64,000 nucleotides of DNA from Devosia soli. Its GTDB lineage: Bacteria; Pseudomonadota; Alphaproteobacteria; Rhizobiales; Devosiaceae. The translations under genes were made by a program, and so were the position numbers. Shown one piece after another: positions 45,321 through 53,719 of the stretch (its first letter is position 1; each line of letters starts with the position of its first letter). The stretch spans positions 806,001 through 870,000 of the forward strand of contig NZ_LAJG01000014.1 in NCBI RefSeq assembly GCF_000970455.1, read 5' to 3'. Under the pieces are notes generated by a model that was given only the letters and a program-made list of their open reading frames with translations, did no database searches and was not told the origin of the DNA.

Positions 45321-46103
45321 TTACTGCAGGACAGCGATGTCGGTAAACGCATCAGCGCCTTCGATCGCGCCGATTTCGGTTGCCGCACCAGTCTCAAGGT
45401 TGACCGTATAAAGGGTTGAACCTGCAACAAGATAGGCCGTGTTGGTCAGGTCTTCGGTGGCGGCAATGTCGAAAGCATAATTGTCAGCGCCATCGATACC
45501 GAGCTTGCCGATAGCGGCGAGCGTGCCATCATTCGGCGAAGTCTGCTGGATCAAACCAACGATAGTGGCGTCAATATCATACATGGCGGTCGCTTCGGGC
45601 TTGCCGATCGAGTTGATATAGGCGGCAGCAACAATGGCCGGGGTTTCACCGGCATGCATGTCGCCGTCTTCAAACGCCAGCGAGCCATCAACGGTGACGG
45701 CGCCGTCATCGACATTGACCCGGAAATTGGTCCCATCGGTTGCCATCAAGCGCAGACGGTCAGCCATGGGGTTGAAATCGACGATAGCGCCCTCAAAGCT
45801 CGGCAGCATTTCAGAAAGCGTGCTTTGAACGGTGGCAGCACCCGTGGCAGTATCGATGGTCACGATCTCTCCGGCCAGTGACACGCCGTAGAGCATCTTG
45901 TCAGCGGGGCGAACATCGATCCCGGCAAGGCCATCCACGCCAGTGACTTCCATGGTACCGCTGACTTCAAGGCTTTCTGTGTCGAACATGACCAGCGTTT
46001 TGCTCCCGGAAAGGCCGATAGCTGGGGCAGCGAGTGCGGCACCGGCACCAATGGTGAGCGCTGAAATGGCGAGCATGCTGCGATAGGCGAACGTGGCAAG
46101 CAT
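45321..46103 (-). CDS. DUF4394-domain secreted protein
   Basis: 260 aa. Signal peptide at about residues 1-25 (LAISALTIGAGAALA, then AP). The mature protein is a run of beta blade-like blocks: LVMFDTESLEVSGTMEV, GLAGIDVRPADKMLYGVS, VDFNPMADRLRLMATDGTNFRVNVDDG and later YAFDIAATEDLTNTAYLVAGSTLYTVNL, matching the DUF4394 pattern. It is divergent from the ECF sigma gene with a 155-base gap. Genes of this family often sit beside ECF sigma/anti-sigma pairs, so I infer that this sigma factor controls it. Confidence 0.8.
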   Translation of the reverse strand: MLATFAYRSMLAISALTIGAGAALAAPAIGLSGSKTLVMFDTESLEVSGTMEVTGVDGLAGIDVRPADKMLYGVSLAGEIVTIDTATGAATVQSTLSEMLPSFEGAIVDFNPMADRLRLMATDGTNFRVNVDDGAVTVDGSLAFEDGDMHAGETPAIVAAAYINSIGKPEATAMYDIDATIVGLIQQTSPNDGTLAAIGKLGIDGADNYAFDIAATEDLTNTAYLVAGSTLYTVNLETGAATEIGAIEGADAFTDIAVLQ

Positions 46104-46121
46104 AAGACGTCTCCTCTTTGC

Positions 46122-46139
46122 CGGCGCAGATTTGCGCCG
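46122..46139. promoter_or_regulatory. Inverted repeat in the DUF4394/ECF sigma divergent promoter region
   Basis: CGGCGCA-GATT-TGCGCCG is a 7-bp perfect stem 18-36 bases upstream of the DUF4394 start. It would lie in the 5' leader or promoter of that gene, so it may be an operator or a leader hairpin. Confidence 0.4.
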
Positions 46140-46258
46140 TTTACAGACCCCTTACCCGTGACGACGGCATTCCGGATGCAGCCCACACGACTTTTTTTCG
46201 CGGCAGTGCATCTGAAGGTCGCAGCCAAGGGTAATCGACAAGGGAAGAGAACTCGCTC

Positions 46259-46813
46259 ATGCTGATGCTCATGCCGGATGTTACTGACATTTCAGACCTA
46301 TTGGCGCGCATTGGTCGCCGCGACCGAAATGCACTTGCCGCTCTATTCGACCACGAGTCAGGACGCCTGGTGGCAATCGCTCAACGCATCGTCCGTCGCC
46401 GTGATCTGGCAGAGGATGTCGTACAGGAGGTTTTCATCACCGTCTGGGCTCGAGCAGATCAGTTTGATCCATCTCGGGGGTCCGCTCGCGGATGGTTGAC
46501 AACGATGACCCGCAACCGAGCTCTGAACCTCATCCGAGACGACGCACGCGTCGATTATCATGATGTGGGCGTCATTTCAGACCTGGGTGATCGGCAATTC
46601 GATGCTTTGGCAGCCTTCGATACTCTGTCGGAACGCGATGCCCTTCGACATTGTCTGGGCGCGCTTGACGAGCCCAAACGGCAAGCCATTCTCCTTTGTT
46701 ATGTCACTGGACTTAACCATGGCGAGGCTGCCGCGACCTTGAAGGCTCCTCTGGGTACAGTGAAGGCTTGGATCAGGCGCGGCGTTCTGGCTTTGCAGGA
46801 GTGCCTCGCATGA
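46259..46813 (+). CDS. ECF-family RNA polymerase sigma factor (SigK-like)
   Basis: 184 aa. Region 2 spans about residues 25-95 (LAALFDHESGRLVAIAQRIVRRRDLAEDVVQEVFITVWARADQFD, then the -10-binding GSARGWLTTMTRNRALNLIRD), and region 4 spans 120-180 (LDEPKRQAILLCYVTGLNHGEAAATLKAPLGTVKAWIRRG, the -35 recognition helix). Two nearby ATGs (46259, 46274) could start it. The stop overlaps the anti-sigma gene (ATGA). The RskA-type anti-sigma and the ferritin-like targets suggest a response to redox or envelope stress. Confidence 0.9.
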   Translation: MLMLMPDVTDISDLLARIGRRDRNALAALFDHESGRLVAIAQRIVRRRDLAEDVVQEVFITVWARADQFDPSRGSARGWLTTMTRNRALNLIRDDARVDYHDVGVISDLGDRQFDALAAFDTLSERDALRHCLGALDEPKRQAILLCYVTGLNHGEAAATLKAPLGTVKAWIRRGVLALQECLA

Positions 46814-47508
46814 CATCCGATCAGTTGGAGCAGGCAGGGCAGTATGTTCTGGGTCTTCTCGGCGATGATGAACGCCGCATTTTTGAGGCGGAGATCGCTT
46901 CGGACACAGAACTGGCAAAGGCGGTGAACAAGCTGCGGGACCACTTTCACCGCCTCGATGACACCGCGGCCGCCCTGCCCCCTAACCCCGAACTCTGGAA
47001 CAAGATCGAGGCTCGCCTCGGCTCCTCGCCCATTGATTTGGCCGCTCTACGCAACCGTCCAACTGCCTCACCCTCTCGGGCTTGGCTACCTTTCGCAGCG
47101 GCGGCCAGTATCGTTGTGGCGCTCGGCGTCGGCTACATGGTTGGCAGCACACTCGGCACCACCAGGCAGCCGGAAATGATCGCGGTTCTGGTCAACGAAG
47201 CGGACGCCACACCGGGGGCTATCATCGAAGCTTTTGCCGATGATAGCGTTCGCGTCATCTCACTCGATAATTTTGTGATACCGCCCGGGCAGGTTCTCGA
47301 GGTTTGGACCTTGCCCGACGCCGATACCGGCCCAGTGTCGCTCGGCACATTCACTGATGCATCGACATTGCGGCTGACTGGTCCTGATCTTCCGGCGCCG
47401 CATGTGGGACAACTCTATGAAATTACCGTTGAACCATCGCCAGGCTCGCCAACCGGGCGACCTACCGGACCGATCCTCGTGAAAGGTTTTGCCAAGCAGC
47501 CAGTATGA
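46810..47508 (+). CDS. Membrane anti-sigma factor (RskA family)
   Basis: 232 aa, coupled to the sigma gene by ATGA. The cytosolic N-terminus (residues 1-75) is the sigma-binding helical part, with QAGQYVLGLLGDDERRIFEAEI as in RskA-type anti-sigmas. One transmembrane helix lies at about 91-113. The periplasmic C-terminal domain contains the RskA-like PPGQVLEVWTLPDADTGPVSLGTF block. It would hold the sigma factor at the membrane until an envelope signal triggers release. No zinc-binding Cys/His motif is visible. Confidence 0.87.
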   Translation: MTSDQLEQAGQYVLGLLGDDERRIFEAEIASDTELAKAVNKLRDHFHRLDDTAAALPPNPELWNKIEARLGSSPIDLAALRNRPTASPSRAWLPFAAAASIVVALGVGYMVGSTLGTTRQPEMIAVLVNEADATPGAIIEAFADDSVRVISLDNFVIPPGQVLEVWTLPDADTGPVSLGTFTDASTLRLTGPDLPAPHVGQLYEITVEPSPGSPTGRPTGPILVKGFAKQPV

Positions 47509-47518
47509 ACAAAAGATC

Positions 47519-47545
47519 GGCCCCGGACCAGATAGGTCCAGGGCC
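47519..47545. terminator. Convergent terminator-like hairpin
   Basis: GGCCC-C-GGACC pairs with GGTCC-A-GGGCC around AGATA, a 10-pair stem with one C/A mismatch. It lies between the anti-sigma stop and the convergent ferritin-like stop. No clear U-run. Confidence 0.55.
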
Positions 47546-47571
47546 AAGGCAGGATACTGACACAATAGTGG

Positions 47572-48228
47572 TCAGGCGAGGAATGGTGTCGCGGCAGCGA
47601 GTGCGGCCTTCTTGCTCAAAGGCTTGTCGAAGGCGCCATCCCAACCGAACTTGAGTCCGATGCGGCGCACCTCAGAAGCATGGCGGGCTTCAACCGAATG
47701 GATCTGCAGGGCAACGGTCAAAATTTCCTTTGATCCGATTAGGTTGCCAGCCTGGCCCTTGTAGGCTGCGACGCCGAGATCTTCAAAGGTCTGGCTGAGC
47801 GCGAGGAACGTGTCGAAGTTTTCCCAAACGTCAGCATATTTGCCGCCAGCAGTGAAGTCCACGCCCGGTGCCGCAACAGCAGCAGACCCCAGCACACCCT
47901 TGAGCAGCTTCACGTGAGCGTTTTCGTGCTGACCGATGGTGCGGAAGACCGACCTGTATTGCGATGGAATGACGCCCGACTTGTTGCCTTGTTCATAGAA
48001 GGCGGCCTCTAGATATTCTAGCGTCAGCGCGAAATTCAGCGTGTCCGTAACTTGCTGCGGCAGACTTTGCCCGAACGCCTGATTGGACGCCAAGGCTAGA
48101 ACCAGTGGAGCACTGGTCATGATGCCAGCGGCTTTGGCGTAACGCGTGAAGACATCGCGACGGCTGAAAGCGATGCTATCGACGAGTTCGGGCTCGATGG
48201 CGCCGAGAATGGTGTTGTCGTTGCTCAT
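47572..48228 (-). CDS. Ferritin-like domain protein (copy 2)
   Basis: 218 aa. The leader SRRDVFTRYAKAAG and hydrophobic run MTSAPLVLALAS form a Tat-like signal segment at about residues 22-52. The four-helix ferritin-like bundle follows (PF13668 type): LNFALTLEYLEAAFYEQG, HENAHVKLL, and a late SVEARHASEVR, which carry the Glu and His residues of a possible di-iron site. It lies 12 bases after its paralogue. Both probably act in the periplasm, in iron or peroxide handling. Confidence 0.8.
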   Translation of the reverse strand: MSNDNTILGAIEPELVDSIAFSRRDVFTRYAKAAGIMTSAPLVLALASNQAFGQSLPQQVTDTLNFALTLEYLEAAFYEQGNKSGVIPSQYRSVFRTIGQHENAHVKLLKGVLGSAAVAAPGVDFTAGGKYADVWENFDTFLALSQTFEDLGVAAYKGQAGNLIGSKEILTVALQIHSVEARHASEVRRIGLKFGWDGAFDKPLSKKAALAAATPFLA

Positions 48229-48240
48229 GATAGAAATTCC

Positions 48241-48897
48241 TTACGGCAAGGTGGCAGCGGTGACTTCGGTCACGATGAATGGAGCAGCCTTCGGCAGCAC
48301 CTTCGATGGCAACAAGGCCTTGTCGAGACCCTTCTGATCGACATTGCCTCGACCAGCAGCCTCGGCGCTGAACGGTCTCAAGAGGTCCGCAATGGCGGCA
48401 GCGTGGCGTGCTTCGACCGATACGATCGAACCGGCGGCAACAAGATAGTCCGGCGTGGAGATGAGCTGGCCCGCGCCGTTATAGGCCGCGACACCAAGAT
48501 TCTCGAAAACATCTGCCGTTCCAAGAACACTGGCACGGCTTGAGAAATCCACGGCAGAAAAATCGACTTCAAGCGCTGGAATGGCATTGGAGCCCAGTGC
48601 ACGCTTGAGGAAGTCGCGATGGGCAATTTCGTGGTCGCGAATCTGCTGTAGGATGCGCTGGTCGTTGACCTGCATGTTGCCGAACGGGTTCTCAAGCGCC
48701 TGAGTGTAGAAGGCGGCTTCGAGCTGTTCGAGCGCATACGCATAATTGAGTACGCCGATGTCGCCATCGCCCAATTCGGCGGCCAAAGCGGCACTGATAC
48801 CGAAATTAGGCAACACGGCACTCGCGATCGCCACCGTCGTGCCGGCCCCCGCCCACTTCAGCAGGTGGCGCCTTGAAAGGCTGGTCTTGCTTTGCAT
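48241..48897 (-). CDS. Ferritin-like domain protein with Tat signal (copy 1)
   Basis: 218 aa from ATG 48897, which has GGAG nine bases upstream. The longer frame to 48951 lacks such support. The twin-arginine motif SRRHLLKWAG at about residues 8-17 is followed by a hydrophobic helix and an Ala-x-Ala site (AALAAE). Ferritin-like motifs mirror those of the next gene: LNYAYALEQLEAAFYTQA, DHEIAHRDFLK and SVEARHAAAI. The pair is probably expressed with the ECF sigma regulon. The metal and exact activity are not determined. Confidence 0.82.
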   Translation of the reverse strand: MQSKTSLSRRHLLKWAGAGTTVAIASAVLPNFGISAALAAELGDGDIGVLNYAYALEQLEAAFYTQALENPFGNMQVNDQRILQQIRDHEIAHRDFLKRALGSNAIPALEVDFSAVDFSSRASVLGTADVFENLGVAAYNGAGQLISTPDYLVAAGSIVSVEARHAAAIADLLRPFSAEAAGRGNVDQKGLDKALLPSKVLPKAAPFIVTEVTAATLP

Positions 48898-49317
48898 GTT
48901 AGAAATCTCCGAATGGGTTCCGGAGAAGCTACGGCTTGGACCGAGGATCAAGTTTCGACGAAATACGCCGGAGACAATCGATTTATAGCGAAACTATTTT
49001 CGCAGCTTGACGTATGCGCGTGCAGCGTCTCGCAACCTCCAACGGCGGCCCTTGGAATATTCCGAGACGTTTCTAAGGGCTCTAATGAGGTCGTCTGCGG
49101 ATACGGTGGCGTTAACGCCTGCTCCCAACGGACTTGCTAAGCGGGGAAAGTAGGCTTGAGGCATGGCTCATGCTGAGGGGCCAATCTTCGCGTGGCCGCT
49201 CCCTCCAACGTTTCTTAGAGAAAATGTACGAAGAAACAATGTTTTAAGAGGCGGACGATAGAGTGCGACTTCATCAAGACATCGCCATTGATTTAGCCAT
49301 CGTCCAGTGTTGTCGCC
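48898..49317. other. Intergenic region, promoter side of ferritin-like operon and diguanylate cyclase
   Basis: 420 bases without a supported gene between divergent operons. It is AT-richer around 48960-49000. I found no perfect long palindrome and no insertion-sequence motif. On the ferritin side a GAAACTT element lies about 55-60 bases upstream of the start, which could be part of an ECF-type promoter, but a single site cannot prove it. Confidence 0.35.
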
Positions 49318-50541
49318 ATGCACCCAGCGTCCCTAAAGCTCTTTATGAGTCACGTTCGGCAGTTGGCCGCGTGCGCCGGTGTCGGCCTGCTTGAAGCGGG
49401 CCGCTGGATCGCCCACGAGGGCGTTTTGCCTTGCTCCGACCCCGTCCCTTCGCTCTTTCATGACTCCGCAAAGGTTTTCCCGCAAGGAGAGCAGTCTTTC
49501 GCTCCCTTTCTTCTGATTGTTCCAATTCCCACCATCGAAGAAGATCGCCCGCTCTGCCTGGTGCTCTGGGACACCCGCCCGCGCAGCGAAAATTCCAGCT
49601 ATATTTTGCTTGCTCGGATCATCGAGTTGGCGGGGCAGTTCGCAATGGCCGCAAGACGCGAGGCCGAGCGCCACCGACAATGTCTTCTGGAGCGTGCGTC
49701 AGCAACTGCCCGCATCGGCATCTGGTCATGCTCGCTGCCTGATGGGCGACTGACATGGACCAACGGCGTGTACGATCTCTTCGAGCTGCCGCGGAACTCA
49801 CACATCGACCGTGACACCACTCTGAAGATGTATTCACCCGAGTCGGCAAGGCAAATGCAGGCACTCAGGGCCGAGGCCATTGCTACGTGTGGCGACTTCA
49901 ACTTCGATGCTCAGATCATCACCGCCAAGGGCAACCCACGCTGGATGCGAATTACCGCAACGGTAGATGGCGTAGAGGGCGTCGCCCGGCGGATTTTCGG
50001 GATGAAGCAGAACATCACGGAAGAAAAGCACATGGCCGAACGCATGCGATTCTTGGCTCAAACAGATGTGTTGACCGGCCTTGCCAATCGCAGTCTTTTC
50101 AATGCGTGGATAGAGGACCTTCACGGTCAGCGAAACGGCGTTCCCGTGGGCGCACTGATCCTCATTGATCTCGACAACTTCAAGGCCGTTAACGACACGC
50201 TCGGCCATGTCCACGGTGACACCTGCCTCATAAAAACCGGGGAGCGTCTGCGCCAATGCGCTCCGCCCGGCGCTTTGGTGGCGCGTATCGGCGGCGATGA
50301 ATTCGCAATTCTCACCGATAGCCGCGATAGTGTTGAAATGGAGCGCATTTCCAAGACAATCATCGACGCTTTTGGACACCCGGTTCAACTCGGAACGCAC
50401 CAACATAGGATCGGCGTATCGCTCGGAATTGCCATGCGCAAAGGGCAGGATGCGGATACGCTCTACCGTGATGCCGACGCCGCGCTCTACGCTGCGAAGT
50501 CTGCCGGTCGCGGCACCTGGCGCCTGTTCAACGCCGCCTGA
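49318..50541 (+). CDS. Diguanylate cyclase with sensory N-terminus
   Basis: 407 aa, soluble. Residues 10-115 resemble a short GAF-type domain. A PAS-like domain follows at about 125-240 (IGIWSCSLPDGRLTWTNGVYDLFELP, then GNPRWMRITATVDG and RRIFGMKQNITEEK). The GGDEF domain runs from about 245 to the end, with the active-site GGDEF at 325-329 and DVLTGLANRSLF at its start. The usual inhibitory RxxD site five residues upstream is absent (PPGA instead). It would make cyclic di-GMP. Monocistronic. Confidence 0.87.
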   Translation: MHPASLKLFMSHVRQLAACAGVGLLEAGRWIAHEGVLPCSDPVPSLFHDSAKVFPQGEQSFAPFLLIVPIPTIEEDRPLCLVLWDTRPRSENSSYILLARIIELAGQFAMAARREAERHRQCLLERASATARIGIWSCSLPDGRLTWTNGVYDLFELPRNSHIDRDTTLKMYSPESARQMQALRAEAIATCGDFNFDAQIITAKGNPRWMRITATVDGVEGVARRIFGMKQNITEEKHMAERMRFLAQTDVLTGLANRSLFNAWIEDLHGQRNGVPVGALILIDLDNFKAVNDTLGHVHGDTCLIKTGERLRQCAPPGALVARIGGDEFAILTDSRDSVEMERISKTIIDAFGHPVQLGTHQHRIGVSLGIAMRKGQDADTLYRDADAALYAAKSAGRGTWRLFNAA

Positions 50542-50771
50542 TTCTAACAACTCTGCAACTGCGTCGCTGTGACCAACTCGCAACTCGTTCGAGGTGTGGC
50601 GGCAGGCTTGAAGGGAAGCCAAACGTCTCTTGAAGTACTAAATCGGGTCGTTGTGAGACCAGCTCTCAGGAGGTGATAAACCGACCGACCGCTCTGGGTG
50701 TGCGAAATGCGATAGCACACATTCGGTCTGCCTTCATTCGCCTGTCATTTGCGATCGCCAATGTGTTGGCT

Positions 50772-51434
50772 ATGGCGGAGCATCAGACCCAAGTGAAGCT
50801 GCGAGAAGCTTGCGAGCATCTGCTTTCGACCGCAGCGCACCCTGACGAAGTCACGGTCCGTTCGATCACCCAGCGGGCCGGCACGAATGTCAGTGCCGTC
50901 AACTATCACTTCGGCAGTCTACAGCAGTTGGTCTTCTCGACGGCGGAGCGGGTCTACCTTCGCCTCAACGCGGAGCGTCTGAGGCTTTTGCAGAGTGCAG
51001 TGCAACGCACCCATCCCGCTCCTGCATCGGTGGAAGACCTTATTGCCGCACTGGTCGGCCCCTCTATCCGATGGAGCCTGGATCCCACGTCCAGCTACAA
51101 TGTCATGCGGCACATGACGACCTTGGCTCAGGCCAGTGATCATCCGGAAATCTTTCGACCGATGATCGAAGACATCGAACATCACCTGCAATTCATCCCG
51201 CATTTCCGCAAGATAGCTCCGTGGCTGAGCGAGGTTGATATCGGCTTCCGGATATCCTGCCTTTTGGGCGTGCGGACGCAGATGACCCGCAACCGCCAGA
51301 GAACGCTGGAACTGACCCAGCACGCCATCGATCTTGAAAATGCCGACAGCGTCATCGCGCAGATCGTTGCCGCAACCGCGCCCATGTTCGTGGCGCCGAT
51401 TTCAAACAGCGTTCCAATCCCGTCACGTCACTGA
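50772..51434 (+). CDS. TetR/AcrR-family transcriptional regulator
   Basis: 220 aa from ATG 50772. A GTG at 50673 would add 33 residues with no family support. The helix-turn-helix is TVRSITQRAGTNVSAVNYHFGSLQQL, typical of the AcrR/NalC-like group. The C-terminal domain has long helices. It lies 41 bases upstream of the first metallophosphoesterase gene, same strand, so it may both control and be transcribed with the phosphatase-importer genes. It is not a close copy of the second TetR at 54445-55014. Confidence 0.78.
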   Translation: MAEHQTQVKLREACEHLLSTAAHPDEVTVRSITQRAGTNVSAVNYHFGSLQQLVFSTAERVYLRLNAERLRLLQSAVQRTHPAPASVEDLIAALVGPSIRWSLDPTSSYNVMRHMTTLAQASDHPEIFRPMIEDIEHHLQFIPHFRKIAPWLSEVDIGFRISCLLGVRTQMTRNRQRTLELTQHAIDLENADSVIAQIVAATAPMFVAPISNSVPIPSRH

Positions 51435-51475
51435 GACGGGAGGGCTTTAGTCAGGCTCCAACCGAGGAGCTTGCT

Positions 51476-52327
51476 ATGGCCGAGACCACCTTTATCCACA
51501 TCACCGATCTGCACGTCGGCAATCCCGCAGTCCCCGACGATCATTTGTTCAGCGACACCTCGGCAACGCTCGCCCGTGTGCTTGAGATGATCGACACCAT
51601 GGATCAGACGCCGAGCTTTATCGTGGCGAGCGGCGACCTGACCAATCGCGGCGATGTCGACAGCTATCGTCAGCTCAAAGCCATCATGGCGGCGACCGAT
51701 CTGCCAGTGGTTTATGCGATCGGCAATCACGACACCCGGCCCGGATTTTATGAGGGCATGCTCGAGCGCACCAGCGACCTCGACACGCCCTATGACCACG
51801 ATCAGGTCATCGCTGGCACCCATATCATCACCCTCGACACGACCACGCCCGGACAGATCGGTGGCAGCCTGACGCCCGAGCAGTTTGCCTGGCTCGAAGG
51901 CCGTTTGGACAGCCATGCCGACCTGCCGAAACTGATCGTTGCGCATCACGCGCCTGCGCTCGGCGATGCCCCGCCATGGGATCATTGGCGCACCATCGAA
52001 TTCGATCAGAGCCAGCAGCTGGCCGCCCTTCTCAAGGGTCGGAATGTGCTTGGAATTCTGTCCGGCCATATCCATCACGATCGCTTCTCGGTCTGGCATG
52101 GCATCCCAGTCATCGTGGGGATGGGCCAGCACGCAGCCACCGATATTTTGACGACGAACGTGCTCCGCATGGTCGAAGGCGCCTCCTTCGGCATCGGCAC
52201 GATCCGGTCTTCGGGGCTGACAATGGCGCTCGTCCCCCTTCCCCAAACGCGGCGTGAACTCAACCGCTACGACCTCTCCCTGCTCCGACAGAAGCAGGAA
52301 GCGGCGCTGACCAACGCGGCCGAATAG
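51476..52327 (+). CDS. Metallophosphoesterase (class III cNMP-PDE/GpdQ-like), copy 1
   Basis: 283 aa, no signal peptide, hence cytosolic. The dimetal motifs are complete: DLH (Asp11, His13), GDLTNRGD (Asp54), GNHDTRPG (Asn84, His85), HHAPAL and GHIHHD. This order is that of class III phosphodiesterases such as CpdA, Rv0805 and GpdQ, acting on cyclic nucleotides or glycerophosphodiesters. It is followed by an importer-binding-protein gene (26-base gap) and has a close paralogue at 55164-56036, also upstream of a binding-protein gene. The context favours an imported phosphodiester over a cyclic nucleotide. Confidence 0.85.
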   Translation: MAETTFIHITDLHVGNPAVPDDHLFSDTSATLARVLEMIDTMDQTPSFIVASGDLTNRGDVDSYRQLKAIMAATDLPVVYAIGNHDTRPGFYEGMLERTSDLDTPYDHDQVIAGTHIITLDTTTPGQIGGSLTPEQFAWLEGRLDSHADLPKLIVAHHAPALGDAPPWDHWRTIEFDQSQQLAALLKGRNVLGILSGHIHHDRFSVWHGIPVIVGMGQHAATDILTTNVLRMVEGASFGIGTIRSSGLTMALVPLPQTRRELNRYDLSLLRQKQEAALTNAAE

Positions 52328-52353
52328 CTTTTCCTCGAAAAGGACACCCCTCG

Positions 52354-53649
52354 ATGCAAAAACGCACTTTCCTCAAGCTGGCGGCTCTTGCGCTCGGCGC
52401 AACGGCCATGACCGGGGCAGCCCGCGCCGAAATGGCTGCAGAAATCACCGAACCGGTGACCATCAGCTTTTACAATTATAACCTCGCCACCGCGAGCGCC
52501 GGGGCCGATGCCACCCGCGAGATGATCGCCAAGTTCGAAGAAGAAAACCCGCTGATCAAGGTGGAAACCGTCGGCGTCCCCTCGAATGAGATCATCACCC
52601 GCATTCAGGCCGACATGGCTGCGGGGATCCAGCCTGACGTTGCCCAGCTGGTCTTCCGCGACCTGATCTATCTCGCCTCCGACCTCGGCGCCCAGCCGCT
52701 CGAAGACATGGCCGGTGCTCAAGGCTATGCCGAACTCGTCGATGGCCTGATCCCGCGCGGCGTCGATCTCGGCAAGATCGACGGCAAGACCTATGGTCTG
52801 GCCTACACCTTCTCGACCCCGATCCTTTACTACAATGCCGATCTCTTCCGTCAGGCAGGGCTCGACCCGGACAATCCGCCCAAGACATGGGCCGAGGTGA
52901 ATGCCGCAGCCGAAGCCATCGTCGAAAAGACCGATGCCGACGGTTTCTTCCCCGGCGCCTATGGTCCTGCGGATGGCACCTTCGTCTACCAGGCCATTCT
53001 GATGTCCAACGGCGGCAAAGTGCGCGATGGCAATACGCTGACCTTCGCCGATCCCGCCGGCATCGAGGCAGTGCAGATGCTGCGCGACATGGTCGACAGC
53101 GGCGCCCACGCCCGCCTCGATCCGTCCAACCCGCAGGAAGCCTTCGCGGCCGGCCAGCTCGGCATGTATCTCTATACCAGTGCGCTGCAGAGCTCGCTGT
53201 CCAAGGCCTCCGAAGGCAATTGGGAATTGCGCGTGGCCGCCATGCCCGCCTTTGGTGACAAGCCGACGGCGCCGACCAATTCCGGTTCGGCCCTCTACGC
53301 TTTCTCGCAGGATCCGATCAAGCAGCGCGCCGCCTACGAGCTGATGAAGTTCCTGACCTCGGACTATGGCTACACCATCATCACCTCCAAGATCGGCTAC
53401 CTGCCGCTCCGCCTCGACATCGTCGACGACCCGAAGTTCCTTGGTCCGTGGACGGCTGAGCATCCGCTGATCCGCCCCAATCTCGAGCAGCTTTCGCGCC
53501 TGACGCCAAACGTTGCCTTCCCTGGCCCCAATTACCGCCAGGCGGAGTCGATGATGAAGGAAGCCGTCACCGAAGCCGTCCTTGGCACCAATGACGTCGC
53601 GCAGACCCTGACCGATGCGCAGGCTAACGCACAGGCATTGATGCCCTGA
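52354..53649 (+). CDS. Carbohydrate-type ABC substrate-binding protein (family 1), copy 1
   Basis: 431 aa. The signal peptide covers about residues 1-25 (LKLAALALGATAMTGAARA, then EM). The mature part has PVTISFYNYNLATASAG, RIQADMAAGIQPDVAQLVF and KTYGLAYTFSTPILYYNADLFRQAGLDPDNPPKTW, standard family-1 blocks close to UgpB-type proteins. It is highly similar in block order to 56062-57351. A 9-bp hairpin follows the stop. No permease gene follows; the next gene is a phosphatase, so it probably uses the permeases at 57412-59194. Confidence 0.87.
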   Translation: MQKRTFLKLAALALGATAMTGAARAEMAAEITEPVTISFYNYNLATASAGADATREMIAKFEEENPLIKVETVGVPSNEIITRIQADMAAGIQPDVAQLVFRDLIYLASDLGAQPLEDMAGAQGYAELVDGLIPRGVDLGKIDGKTYGLAYTFSTPILYYNADLFRQAGLDPDNPPKTWAEVNAAAEAIVEKTDADGFFPGAYGPADGTFVYQAILMSNGGKVRDGNTLTFADPAGIEAVQMLRDMVDSGAHARLDPSNPQEAFAAGQLGMYLYTSALQSSLSKASEGNWELRVAAMPAFGDKPTAPTNSGSALYAFSQDPIKQRAAYELMKFLTSDYGYTIITSKIGYLPLRLDIVDDPKFLGPWTAEHPLIRPNLEQLSRLTPNVAFPGPNYRQAESMMKEAVTEAVLGTNDVAQTLTDAQANAQALMP

Positions 53650-53657
53650 TGCGCCGT

Positions 53658-53680
53658 GGGAGCCGGCAAAACCGGCTCCC
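53658..53680 (+). terminator. Intercistronic hairpin after the binding-protein gene
   Basis: GGGAGCCGG pairs perfectly with CCGGCTCCC around CAAAA, followed by GTTTC. It lies 8 bases after the binding-protein stop and 39 bases before the phosphatase start. Confidence 0.65.
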
Positions 53681-53719
53681 GTTTCATCGACAAAATATCC
53701 AAGACAAGAGGAGGTCGCG

